From Mikania micrantha (taxonomy: Eukaryota > Streptophyta > Magnoliopsida > Asterales > Asteraceae): 64,000 nucleotides of DNA. The notes below the pieces were generated by a model. That model had not been told where the DNA came from. It made no database searches and was given only the letters and a program-made list of their open reading frames with translations. The position numbers and the translations under genes were made by a program. Location of the stretch: assembly GCA_009363875.1 (NCBI GenBank), contig CM018690.1:10342788-10406787 (forward strand), in the 5' to 3' direction. Positions 32,810 to 43,422 of the stretch are shown piece by piece; position 1 is the first letter of the stretch; the number at the start of each line of letters is the position of its first letter.

Positions 32810-34158
32810 TCTGATATAATAGGCTCTGGGTCAGGAAACCTTGCCTGTAACTGTGTCACCACTCTCATTAAAGTTTGGGTAGTGGGAGAGAGTGGTTCCT
32901 CCACAGTTAGAACAGGGGTTCCTTGAGCCTGGGTGTTAGTTTGGGTGGGGGGCATTTCTGGATGATATGAACCTGGAGACCTGGGAGACAGTCTCTGATC
33001 TAGTGGAGTTGCTTCAGGTGAAGCAGACTCAAGAATGGGGTTTTCCCTTTGAATATTCTCAGATATGTTTTGGGACATATGCCGAGGGCTTTCAGGCTGG
33101 TTAAGGGCAGCCACAGGTTCCAGAGGAAGAACCTGTGGATCAACAAGAGGTGTGGCTTTCACCTTAGGTAGGACTGTGCCCTGGGCAGTCCTTTTAACCT
33201 TTTTCTTTTTGGGATCAGTAGAAGGAGCCTGAGCAACTGTAGAGAGTTGCACAGGGGTTCGTTTGCGCTTGTAAATGATCTTTATGGGGTGAGGAACAGA
33301 AGTGGAAGGTGTGGGTTCAGCATCTGTGGGGTTAACAAAGCTGTCACCTTCAAGAGTATGTGACTCCATAGATGGAAGAAGGGGAGTGAATTTCCCAGAA
33401 AACTGATTACCCTTCTTCTTTAGTTGCACAAAAACCTTGGAAGAAACCAAGGGCATTTTGTATGTATTCCCAGTTAGATTGAGGGAGGTGCCCAACTCCT
33501 CATTAAAGATCTGTTGCAAAAACCTGGGGTACATACAAAATTTCTTTGGGGACGAAATATTGTCAACCAAATTATTAAAAATAAAAGCAGAAAAGTTAAA
33601 CAGTTGGTTGGAGACCAAACCATGAATAGCCGAAGCTAAGTCAGATGGAATTTGATCCCAACCTCCAGTTTTATTGGAAAGGCAGTGAAGGAACAAATGT
33701 ATGAGGTACTTGTAATTATAGGACACTCTACCCTTCAAATAGGTTGTTGTAGGGAGAGGACCTTCGTACCCCATCGACTGAAATGTCGATGCTACCTCAT
33801 CCTTTGTGAATGAGACCTTTCCACCGGCATCATTTAGTCTGAGATGCCGACAGATGGTCTCCACATTGATAGAAATAGGATGAGCATCAATGGTGGCATT
33901 GAGAGTTCGACCATTGGAAGAAGAAGAAACAGAACAAGATGCCCAAAACTGTTGGTGATGAGATTCATACACCAAGGGCTGAGAGGTGAGAGCGAAGAAA
34001 TACCTGCTCCTTTGAAGAAAGGAGACGATTGGAGCGAAATCAGCATCATGTTCTGCTGATAGCTCCGCTGGAACGTTGTGAGCATGTTTGAATGCAAGAA
34101 GATCCATGGCAGATTGTATCATCAAAAAGACATTGACTGGACTTGAGAGCATTCTCAT
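32773..34158 (-). CDS. Env-like/ORF3-like retroelement protein, intact copy B
   Basis: Uninterrupted 461 codons. Residues about 38-262 form a conserved-looking domain with FAPIVSFLQRSRYFFAL, HHQQFWAS, ICRHLRLNDA, YKYLIHLFLHCLSNKTGGWD and KKFCMYPRFLQQ. I recall the same framework in Asteraceae proteins found downstream of Copia pol genes. That match is from memory, not a search. Residues 280-461 are Pro/Ser/Thr-rich and disordered-looking, with basic clusters YKRKR (296-300) and KKKKVKR (317-323) that could be nuclear signals. No signal peptide or membrane segment is obvious, so an envelope role is doubtful. The likely domain start is Met18 (MDLLAFKHAHN). The last dozen residues and the stop come from the AT-rich element, so the true C-terminus is lost. 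Confidence 0.6.
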   Translation of the reverse strand: MRMLSSPVNVFLMIQSAMDLLAFKHAHNVPAELSAEHDADFAPIVSFLQRSRYFFALTSQPLVYESHHQQFWASCSVSSSSNGRTLNATIDAHPISINVETICRHLRLNDAGGKVSFTKDEVASTFQSMGYEGPLPTTTYLKGRVSYNYKYLIHLFLHCLSNKTGGWDQIPSDLASAIHGLVSNQLFNFSAFIFNNLVDNISSPKKFCMYPRFLQQIFNEELGTSLNLTGNTYKMPLVSSKVFVQLKKKGNQFSGKFTPLLPSMESHTLEGDSFVNPTDAEPTPSTSVPHPIKIIYKRKRTPVQLSTVAQAPSTDPKKKKVKRTAQGTVLPKVKATPLVDPQVLPLEPVAALNQPESPRHMSQNISENIQRENPILESASPEATPLDQRLSPRSPGSYHPEMPPTQTNTQAQGTPVLTVEEPLSPTTQTLMRVVTQLQARFPDPEPIISEVAIPIIPFHLF

Positions 34159-34337
34159 TGAGTAGGTATGATCGCCTATAACTTGACTTTTATTTCACTC
34201 TGACTTGCCCAAATCTATGAATTGCGTCATATAAGGATCAAGATAGATTCCTTTTGTCATAAGGTTACAATTTGGAAGAAAGAAGAAAAGAAAATTTTAA
34301 AGTGAAACGGTGAGAGAAAACGAATGAGCGGGAGACC

Positions 34338-34345
34338 TATTTATA
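34338..34345 (-). promoter_or_regulatory. TATA box upstream of env-like gene, copy B
   Basis: Same TATAAATA as in copy A, about 180 bases before the Met at 34158. The TTCGGAAG cluster (34395-34795) lies just upstream on the minus strand. Confidence 0.45.
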
Positions 34346-34394
34346 CCTTCGGATTTCAGCATTTAATATATATATACATTAAATTTGAGATCCG

Positions 34395-34795
34395 GATGTC
34401 AGAAAAAGGTCTTCCGATAACAGCCGGTTTCACAATAAATGTTCAAAATTTATTAAGGACAAAAGGGGGGGGGGGGCTTCCGAAGATGTAGCTTTCGGAA
34501 GGAGTTTAAGAACCAAAAAGTTTTTCAGAAGAGATTTGCTTCCGATGCATAAAGTTTATACTGTCGGAAGCACTACTTCTGAAATATCAGAAGCAATGGT
34601 TATGAGTATAAAGTTAATATATCGGAAGCACTGCTTCTGAAATGTTAAATAAGTTCATCATGCAAAATGTTCTTCGGAAGACACCTTCTTCTGAAGAGTA
34701 CCTTGAGAATATTATGCTTCCGAAGCTAATGTATCGGAAGAGTATTTCTTCAGAAGGTAATTCAGCTTCTGAAGTGTTAGACCTTCCGATTAAGG
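34395..34795. promoter_or_regulatory. TTCGGAAG / CTTCYGAAG motif cluster, copy B
   Basis: Near copy of 29720-30105. It is cut at about 34830, where the text changes to the middle of the AT-rich element, so primer site and LTR are absent here. Confidence 0.5.
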
Positions 34796-34830
34796 AAGAA
34801 ATAAACTGGTAAATTGATGATGATGAGTCA

Positions 34831-35930
34831 CAAAAACGTGAACCACATAAAACATAAACGTCAAAAAACGTATAGATGCGTCACAAAATTAAATGTTTAT
34901 AGTGTTTTTAGTGTTCAATATGTTCATTCGTGAACTCCATAAACCTAAGTTTGAAAAACACCATGCATAAACTTAAATGTTTATAATGTTTTTCGTGTTC
35001 AAAAACACCATAAAATGACTTGTAGTGTTTTATGTTCTGTTAGTATTCAAAAACACTATAAAACAAAAAACGTCATAAAAACGCATGTTTCATGAACACA
35101 TATTATTGGTTTTTTTAATATAATCGTTTGAAAGATAAAAAAACGATTGATTTTATGGTGTGATTTTTTCAAAAAAATGTTAATGCATAAAATAGTTACA
35201 AACGTTTAAAAAAAACGGTGGAAATTGCATGTGACTTGCATGTGCAGCCTCCTTTTTTAATTTTTACGTATATACCCTCTAACCTAATGTATACATGTCT
35301 CTTGTTGTTGCTTCTTACACTTTTTAAGATTTTTATCCTTTGTAGAATATCCCTCCCCTATATATATCAAAATATATCTTTTAGAATTTCATTAATAATC
35401 TTTATATATATAGATTCTGGTTAGGCTACAAAGGAGTAAAACTCAAAAAAGTGTAGGAAGGAATTTCAATCCTTGATCTTGGATTTGAAGGGCTGTAAAT
35501 GTGTCACATCAAAAGAAGATTTTAAAAGGAAATTAAAATAGATGGAAGGGTATAATAGGTATTGCAACCATTGTTGACTTTTTAAAAAACACCATGTTTA
35601 AGCTTAAGTGTTTATGGTGTTTTTTGTTCTGCTAGTAATGTTCAAAAACGCCAAAAAAACGCAAGTTCAATGAACACCTAGTTTTGTTAATTTTTTAATA
35701 TAACAATATTATACTCGTTGAAAAGGTAAAAAAACGCTTGATTTTATGTTGTAATTTTTTTTGAAAAAATGTTAACGTGTAAAATAGTTACGAGCGTTTA
35801 AAAAAATGGTTAAAGTTGCATGTGAAACCTCTTTTTTATTTTGACATGTATACCCTTTAACGTAATTTACACATGTCTCTTTCTTGTTGCTTCTTACACT
35901 TTCTATAGTTTTCATCCTTTGTAAAATATC

Positions 35931-35940
<10 letters not shown>
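34831..35940. mobile_element. AT-rich inverted-repeat element, copy C (part of unit 1 and complete unit 2)
   Basis: Starts inside unit 1 (..AACGTGAACCACATAAAAC..). It runs through unit 2 without the retroelement gene: after GGTATTGCAACC it continues ATTGTTGAC. Unit 2 ends TTGCTTCTTACACTTTCTATAG..CCTTTGTAAAATATCCC, an inverted match to its start. This copy shows the empty state of the junction seen in A and B. Confidence 0.7.
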
Positions 35941-35967
<27 letters not shown>

Positions 35968-35972
<5 letters not shown>

Positions 35973-36463
35973 TATCAATTTTTAATTAGTTTTGTATGGT
36001 TACCATTAGAAATGTTCAAGAGGATCTTAATTCATTTGGGATTTATTGCTATTAAAATTTGAAATTTCTAAACAAAAACCTTACGGGTTACAAGTTAGGT
36101 GTCTGGGACTATGAATGTTGCGAAAAGGAAGTTTACTTTTGAATTTGCTTTCGAACTTAACCCAAATTTGCTTATGATATTTGCTTTCAAGCTTGCTTTT
36201 TAAGTATTAATTTGCTTCCGAAGTACACTATTAGTGACCTAAAACTGAAAATCAGTTAGAATTTGAGGATTAGATGAGATTCAAAGTGCATCAAAGACAT
36301 TCAAAGTTCTTCATTGAGATGTTTAAACTTGGTAATACTAAGGAAACTTTAATTGGAATACATGGTATCTATCACATGTTCTCTAATAGATATTCTTACA
36401 ATCTTGATCAAATTTTTACTTTCTTTCAAGGTACTTTTCAAAATATAATATCATCTTGAATGT
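35968..36463. other. Unassigned stretch
   Basis: AT-rich. One CTTCCGAAG near 36208 suggests debris of the motif cluster. A 61-codon frame at 36274-36459 has no recognisable similarity. No feature claimed. Confidence 0.4.
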
Positions 36464-37797
36464 GAGAGGCCTCAAACCCATGAGTCCTCTCAATTGGGTT
36501 AAACTTCAAAAAGCATAATTCTTAAACCGTAAACACCTTATCATAACAACGTAAATTAAAGTAACAACATAACTTTAATGTCCAAATAGTAAACGAACAT
36601 TAACACATAATCAGCATTTCTAATAGTTATAAGATAGTCAGTCTATGCCAGTGTAATCTGCAATGTATGCCACGACCCATTCTATTATTGTTGTCAAATT
36701 ATTCAACCTGATGTGCATGCAAAACAAGTTAGCTTTATGCTAGTTAGTTCTAAATTAGTTTTATAAATCTTTATTCATTCTTATCATAACACATAAACAT
36801 AACATATTCAAATCCATACCGTATATATCATCAATACATCAATTAAATCATGAAAAAACTACACCATCAACTACATGTCATATAGATAAGAGGCTTGTGT
36901 AAGCACAAGACTTTCATCAATTACCGTAGTCGATAGTCTTGTGCAAGCACATGACTTCATCAACTGCTAACATGTAGTCAACAGGCTTGTGTAAACACAA
37001 GGCTTCATCAACTGTCAACCTGAAGTCAACATGCTTGTGTAAACACAAGACTTCAAGTGTCGACCCGAAGTCAACAGGATCAAGTAAACACAAGACTACA
37101 TCAACTGTCAACCTCAAGTCAACAAACTTGTATAAACAATACAAGACTTCATCAACTGTCAACCTGAAGTCAAAAGGCTTGTGTAAACACAAGACTTCAT
37201 CAACTGTCAACCCGAAGTCAACAGGCTTATGTAAACACAAGACTTTATCAACTTTCAACCCGAAGTCAACAAGCTCATACCGATACAAGACTTCATCAAT
37301 AACAATCAATCAATAACATCAATTAACATATATCTATCCTGTCTATAACATAAACCATTCACACATACCATTGTTTAAATATTTCAAACCGTCATAAGCA
37401 AGACCAATTCTAGTCAATACATTTTAAATACGCATAACAGCCCAAAAATATTAATATAACATTTTAACATAAATTAATTAAAGTGGACTACTAGAACTCA
37501 CCAGAAATATGCTTGTTAATATTACATTGAAACTTTAGACTCACAAGTATACTCCGTGAGTCACTGGGCTCAATGACCACGACCTGAAATATGCTTGTTA
37601 ATTTTACCATATATCATCACGTATTTTTAACATACAATAATTACTTGTCTAGCTAGGGTCAATTTAACAAGTTGTTTCCATGTCTCACGTTATAAAGCGT
37701 AGACCTTTGAGGCTTTGATCTTAATTTTATGTAACACAAGCCACATCATTCTATGGCTCCCCATTTCTGTTAGTAATTCATAATCTCATTCACATTC
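36464..37797 (-). mobile_element. Reversed, decayed LTR related to Elements C and E
   Basis: Read on the minus strand it follows the LTR of Element E. There is CAGGTGAGTTC-like text near 37500, TTTTGGGCTG near 37445, the hairpin region (expanded), and then ACTTGTTTTGCATGCACATC near 36720. A GGCATACATTG...CACTGGCATAGACTG block and a CTCATGGGTTTGAGGCCTCTCA end at about 36464 follow. No primer site follows, so it is a solo or truncated LTR. Confidence 0.7.
36890..37300. repeat. 48-bp minisatellite, about eight units
   Basis: The unit is GTCAACAGGCTTGTGTAAAC, ACAAGACTTCATCAACTGTC, AACCTGAA (48 bases; one unit shorter, one longer). 48 is a multiple of three, so both strands stay open (36917-37309 minus, 36987-37316 plus) and encode 16-residue repeats; I do not take these as genes. 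Each unit contains the hairpin CTTGTGT-AA-ACACAAG, and one unit has the paired variant CTTGTAT...ATACAAG. Confidence 0.85.
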
Positions 37798-37802
37798 ACG
37801 TA

Positions 37803-40125
37803 TGTAACAACCGGAAATTTGGCAACCTAATAATAAACGAGCAAAAATTTCAGTAACCGTTTATGTTCAAAATTTATATAAACGGTCGTAAAGTAATTAC
37901 GATCCAAAGGATATAAACGTTAAAAGTATTGAATAATGTATGGACACGTTATAAAGCCTATTAATAACGTGTAGAATTTCTGTGACCGTTTGGGTTCGAA
38001 ATTTTTATGTACAATCCTGAAGTAATTACGATCACATTAATATAAGCCGGACCGTTATACGATAAAGTATGAACAAGATATAAGCTCGTGAATATTAAAA
38101 TATATTATTTTTGACCCTGCTCCGTTTTCAACGAAACTTTGGTAGAAATGTAGAGAATAATTAGTAGATTTCAACGGTATATTCGAAAGTTTTTAAAACA
38201 TCAGATGCAAAAAGCTATAAGAGAAAAACAAGATTTAAGCTAAATTAATTATAATAATATAACAATAATAATAAAATAATAAAATAATCAATTCAACATG
38301 TGTCAAAATTCAAAAGTAATACGTCGAACAATTTGAACCATATATATATTTTTCTTTCTTAATAACGAATGAATCTTCGTCTATAAATAGATGAATGTCG
38401 ATGATCAAATTTTTATTTTTCTTAAGTAACAAAACTCTGTCAAAATACCCTCGTAAAACCCTTGAGCGGGTACGGTAGTTACTAGAATTTCTTTCAAAGA
38501 TTGTTAAGCGAGCATTGGTACGAGCTACTTTGAGGTAACCACCTATCATACTCTTATTTTAAAATAATTATTTAATTAGTATGGTCAAAATATTGTTTGT
38601 TTAAAACCTCACTAATATTATGCGTGGAGGCTATTTTCAATATTTTTGTAAAACACGGAGTATGCCGAGATGCTGCCCAAATATTTTATAAAAATATATA
38701 TTTATAAGACGAGGTTCTGTCCAATTTAAAACTCTAAAATAAAGTTTTATAAGCTGAAATTCTGCCCAAGTATTTTTAAGAAAACCGAAAAGCATAAGCT
38801 GTTATGCTGTCCAATTAACGACTCGAGTCAATACCTGAAAATATAAAGATACGCTAAGTAATCCCATTAGGGTACTGATATTATTAGGAAATTGGCGGTT
38901 ACGTAAGATAAGAATTGAGGAGCCAAAAATTGTACCATGGAAGCATAGAGCAGGTGAGTTCTTTGTTGCCCTATTTTAAATGTTTTATCATTTTGGGCTG
39001 ATATGCATGTTATAAAAGTTATTTTATGAAAATGATTGTTTTAACTGACTACGGTCGGATAAAAGAATATGTTACAGTAAAGAACGTTTTATGTCTATTA
39101 TAAAGTTATTGTATCAAAGTGATTTCAACCTGATTGTGATCAGATAAGGAATGTTTTCAGGTAAGGAATGTTTTAAAGTAAATAATGTTTTAAGTCTCAA
39201 CTGTGGTTGAGAAGGAAATGATTTTTTTTTAAAAGACATTGACCGAGGTCGTGAAGGAAATGTGATATTGAAGTCCCGGCTGCGGTTGGGCAAGACCTGA
39301 GCACTGCGGTGCGAAGGACCGTGTATGATATGATGGTTTTAATGATTTAAATTACGTTATGTATGAATGATGTATGTTAAGAAGTCTTGTACCGGTATGA
39401 GCCGTCAATTTCGGTTGATGGTTTAAGAAGTCCTGTGAAAGAACAGGCAGAATTCCTGTGAAGGAACAGGCAGAAGTCCTGTGAAAGAACAGGCCTGTCG
39501 ACTGTGTGTCTCCAGTTCAGTTAAAGAAATCTTAGGCATGCTTGAGTTATCATCTGCGCGTTGATGGTGTTAAAGAAATCTTATACATGTATGAGTTATC
39601 AGCTGCGAGTTGATAGTTAAAGCGTCTTGTGCTGCACAAGCCTGCTGACTTCGGGCGGCGGCAAAGGCTAAGGTTTTATGTACAGTATGAAATGTATTTA
39701 TGTTATGGTGACATGTATGTTATACATGTGAATTATATTATGTTCTATAAAGTTTTGAGACTGTTGACTTCGGTCAACAGTGAATGCTAACGTTTTTATG
39801 AATAATAAAGATTTTATGTTTATAGAAAGATTAACTTAGAACTCACCAGCGAAAGCTGACTTGTTTTAGCATGCATGTCAGGTTGAATGGTATTGAAGAG
39901 AAATAACAGGAAGGCTCGAGGCATACATTGAAGACTACCCTGGCATAAACTGGTTGTGTATAGAACTATAGTGAAGTGGGTTATGTGTAAAAGTTTGTTT
40001 AGATCTATATAATATTTTATGTTGTCATTCTACATTCCGCTGCCAGGATAATGTGATTATGGTTTAAGTATTATGGGTTTGATGCTTTGCCAACCAAGGG
40101 GACTCCCGGGAATCAGGGCCTCTCA
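37803..40125 (+). repeat. 5' LTR of Element C (2323 bp)
   Basis: Direct repeat of 46654-48938. Differences include about 30 bases present only here (near 38740) and one extra CCTGT/ACAGG hairpin. A minus-strand frame at 38310-38549 is a chance frame. Confidence 0.92.
39404..39780 (+). ncRNA. Hairpin array in Element C 5' LTR, including UUCG-capped stems
   Basis: GTCAAT-TTCG-GTTGAT is at 39404-39419. Three CCTGT-GAANGA-ACAGG hairpins are at 39432-39447, 39455-39470 and 39478-39493. CTTGTG-CTG-CACAAG is at 39626-39640. CTGTTGAC-TTCG-GTCAACAG is at 39761-39780, an 8-bp stem with the very stable C(UUCG)G tetraloop. The 3' LTR keeps the last one at 48574-48593 and has only two of the three CCTGT units. 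Positions late in the LTR suggest the array is in the R/U5 part of the RNA. Confidence 0.65.
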
Positions 40126-40128
40126 AAT

Positions 40129-40141
40129 TGGTATCAGAGCC
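40129..40141 (+). promoter_or_regulatory. Primer-binding site, initiator tRNA-Met, Element C
   Basis: TGGTATCAGAGCC three bases after the LTR. Confidence 0.9.
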
Positions 40142-40269
40142 ATATTTTGAGAGATCCGGTCATCCCTAATGACTGGACTTAAACTGAAAACGGGACAGAA
40201 TGATAAGATGTCAAGGGTAGTTTGATGCCACGAGCTGAATGTTATGTATGAGTTAAGACGTAGGTGTTA

Positions 40270-40446
40270 TGTCACACCCCCACCTCTCGTCACCTGTGAT
40301 GATGTCACTATATACTCTGATATGGTTGCGAAAACATAGTGGTGATGACTCAGAGATGAGGTGTGACTTACTTGAACCGATATCACAGCACACAGATTCA
40401 CTTAAAATAAATATATTACAAGGGTTTCGTAAATTCATCAACATTA
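40270..40446 (-). repeat. Truncated 3' LTR of Element D (177 bp)
   Basis: Matches 41301-41477 with a few substitutions, then joins gag coding sequence at ..AACATTACAG|TGCATTC. Confidence 0.88.
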
Positions 40447-40947
40447 CAGTGCATTCACCTGCTCCATCAACATCAAATGAGAGGTGAGTATCTCCAACAC
40501 GGTAGTACGTGTTTCCTCCACAGTAGCACGAGACTCCTGTAACTCTAGTCGAGTCCCTTGAAGATCTAGAGTCACCTGGCGAAGCTGCGCCCTAAACTCC
40601 GCCTGCTGTGAAGACTCTCCTACCTCATGTATGGTGTCGGGCTCATCTCTAGGCACCATCTGACGTCTCGGAGGAAGACCTGTCGTCTTGCGAGCTTGAC
40701 CTCGCATCCGTCTGAGTCCATCCCACGCTGGGGCTCTCGGTGGAGATGGCATAGGTGCTGGTACGGGTGCTGGTGCTGGTACCGGTACTGGTGCTGCTGG
40801 TGTCTGTGGTACAGGTGTAGCAGCCTGTGATGCATCCGCAGATACTTCCGACTGATCGGAATCAGACCCCGAACTCGAGCTCGGTGTATCGTCTAGTATC
40901 ACGTAAGGATACCGCTGATAGATGTATCTCTCCCCTTGGTCTGCCAT
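40444..40947 (-). pseudogene. Gag N-terminal fragment of Element D
   Basis: Open 167 codons starting MADQGERYIYQRYPYVIL. It has an Asp/Ser-rich stretch, a Pro-Val-Ala-rich linker with repeated PVPAP (residues about 45-70), then basic and helical segments (RGQARKTTGLPPRR and a Glu/Arg-rich, coiled-coil-like end). This is typical of the N-terminus of a plant Gypsy gag. Capsid and zinc knuckle are absent because the frame runs straight into the LTR fragment, which supplies the stop. Confidence 0.65.
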
Positions 40948-41300
40948 CGCTGTATAAACAGAATACTCGAATCAGTACCATGAAAAAAATATTGAATAAT
41001 AACATTCAACATACACATGATATCCGACGTTTCCCTATCCTAACACAACTACTCATTTCATTAGTTATTAATGTTCCGCTTGAGTCAAATCAAACTAGAA
41101 TGCACGCGTGTTGCGAGTTTTAGTTATGCTGGCCACTCATAACTGAGATCCGTACCACCTGATTATCCTAGCTTAATTCAAAACAAGTTTTGTTCGTTAG
41201 ACATGTTCGGTGCTCTCTGTGTCACTATACGAGCCTATGGTTATAGTCTAGGTCTCTAAATCAATCTAATTCTCTAAAACCTGTGGCTCTGATACCACCC

Positions 41301-43236
41301 TGTCACACCCCCACCTCTCGTCACCTGTGATGATGTCACTATATACTCTGAAATGGTTGCGGAAGCATAGTGGTGATGACTCAGAGATGAGGTGTGACTT
41401 ACTTGAACCGATATCACAGCACACAGATTCACTTAAAATAAATATATTACAAGGGTTTCGTAAATTCATCAACATTACAGCTTAGTTTAGTACACAATCT
41501 AATATCCCTTAATTACCAAAGTGTGATGTGCATCCTCACCGTGTCGTCACTGTTGCCCTGCAAAAATGTTGAGTTTACAACGTCAGCACAAAGCTGGTGA
41601 GTTAGACAGCTTATTTAAACAATATGATATGATATGTAAGTTCTCAAAAAGTTCAGTTCCAGATAACCATGGGACCCGTATCTAGTTCCTTTCGGACAGT
41701 TGTACGTTCATGAAAATACTACCCGTCGGTAAATATCTTAGTGCCTCATGATCTTAATGTCTATCACTAACATTAAGAAAGTGTTTTGGAAACAGGTGCC
41801 AAACATTCACACAAGGGGAGATGCAATCCTCCCATCAAATGGGTTGTCAGCCAATAGTACTATCAATGGTTCCTGTTCGGCCCCACATAGGTTCACTAGA
41901 TACAGTTCACGAGATGAGGATTTTTGATACTGTGATAGAGTTACTAACGGCAAAATCCCATGAAATCACACAAAAGTCACATGAAATCACACAGATATCA
42001 GTGATGCATATCATATGTTCAGAAAACAGTTTGCAGAGTTACCCCGATGTTTGTAAGACATTAAAAAGAAAAGGGGTTGTACGAAACTCACCTGATGATA
42101 TATAGGTAGCAAATTATCTCAAAGCTGATAACAAAGAGATGATTCTGCATTTAGTTATATTTTATGAATTATTTATGTTCTAGTTTACTGATTAGATCTT
42201 TCTGAACGTTCAATGTCAAAGACATTGCTTTGTAAATCATCAAACCGATATTAAGTATTTAATTGATTAATTTAGTATTATATCATACAATGTATGATAA
42301 TGTAGGAACCTACATTGCATTAAGTTCCTATTACAAGGTTGATGACTCTCTTGATTAATCAGAATAATCTCGGATTAACCAAATAGTTAATGTTGTTGAT
42401 TATGATATTGTAACAGTTTCTAGATAATTTAATGGCTTAGGAATGATCAATCCTTGTTATTGATTACCCAATTATCATGAAATATCACAATGTAGCATCA
42501 AAATAGGTGTAATAACCAGGTTTAACATACTAATCTGACTATTATCATAAACATCAGATAATCGTTCCAATGAGTATGTTAATGGTTGTGATTAGTTTGA
42601 AACACTTGGATTTAACCTTGCATTTCAAGGATTAATCCAACTAATCACCTACATTGTTATAATCAAATGGATTAAACCATTATAATCATGGGTATAGTTT
42701 CATGCAACCCGGGCATTACAACGGATCAAAACAAGGATTTAACCGTTAAAACTTCGTGTTCTTTGTTTATAATCAATCCTAGCCATCATCTAGGCATTAA
42801 TCAACAATCCTAACTATGTCATTACGTTCAAAATCAAGATCTAATCAATCAAAATCAAACCAGAAGGTTTAAACGGATCATTACCTAATCAACACCCGTC
42901 GCGTACCGCGACCAGAAGCCCAAATTGACTTCGCGTACCGCGAAGAAATCCGGAGGAATCTTAGATATTTTGCATGCATCGCGTACCGCGGAGGACTCTC
43001 AAGCCCACCTCCGCGTACCGCGACGAGCCCATTTGATCAACACTTAGAAATTTTTCTTCGTTTTTCGATTTCGGGCAATCCAGGACTCCGTTTTGCACAC
43101 GGTTTTCGTCCACGTTCATCATTTCTTGCCTATTATCAATCTGTAACAATTACAATCATCCAATCAACGTGGATTTCTAGAACGATCAAATGTGCTTACA
43201 TCATTGATGACGTAATTCTCGTATGCAACTGTCACA
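41301..43236 (-). repeat. 5' LTR of Element D (1936 bp)
   Basis: Minus strand TGTGACAGTT...GGGGGTGTGACA, followed by the primer site at 41285-41297 (GGCTCTGATACCA on the plus strand). The frame at 41821-42105 lies inside it and has no known similarity. Confidence 0.85.
42900..43022 (-). repeat. Four CGCG-TAC-CGCG hairpins in Element D LTR
   Basis: CGCGTACCGCG at 42900-42910, 42932-42942, 42980-42990 and 43012-43022 in a GC-poor LTR. Outer pairs differ but match in two: GTCGCG-TAC-CGCGAC and CTTCGCG-TAC-CGCGAAG. On the minus strand this is near the LTR start, so it may lie in the promoter or early transcript. Confidence 0.65.
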
Positions 43237-43422
43237 TGTTAGGTTAGAAAGGTAGTTAGAGTCATGCACGTTGGGGTGACGGGATGTGAAACGTTTAGAA
43301 CCTATGAGTTGGGTAAATGGTTAATAACACCTGATCAACGTCATTAACGATTTACAAAGCTTATTTCGTGCTAAACTGATCCTGTACTGACTCATCAATT
43401 GTTGTATCCTGTAGGTTGTTAG

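Larger units (their letters stand above)
40270..43236 (-). mobile_element. Element D: internally deleted LTR retrotransposon nested in Element C
   Basis: Flanked by TGTTA (40265-40269 and 43237-43241), between the primer site and gag of Element C. Minus-strand order: full 5' LTR (43236 down to 41301), primer site (41285-41297), leader, gag start (40947 down to 40447), then directly the last 177 bases of the 3' LTR (40446-40270). All pol, the purine tract and most of the 3' LTR are missing, yet both termini and the target duplication are intact. Confidence 0.88.

Noticed and set aside
36917..37316. Long open frames on both strands with 16-residue repeats
   Set aside because: The 48-base period keeps every frame open; the region is a minisatellite inside a decayed LTR.
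40253..40487. Frames on both strands at the edge of Element D
   Set aside because: They run across the LTR/Element C boundary or lie in the LTR; a second version at 41266 is the LTR repeat.
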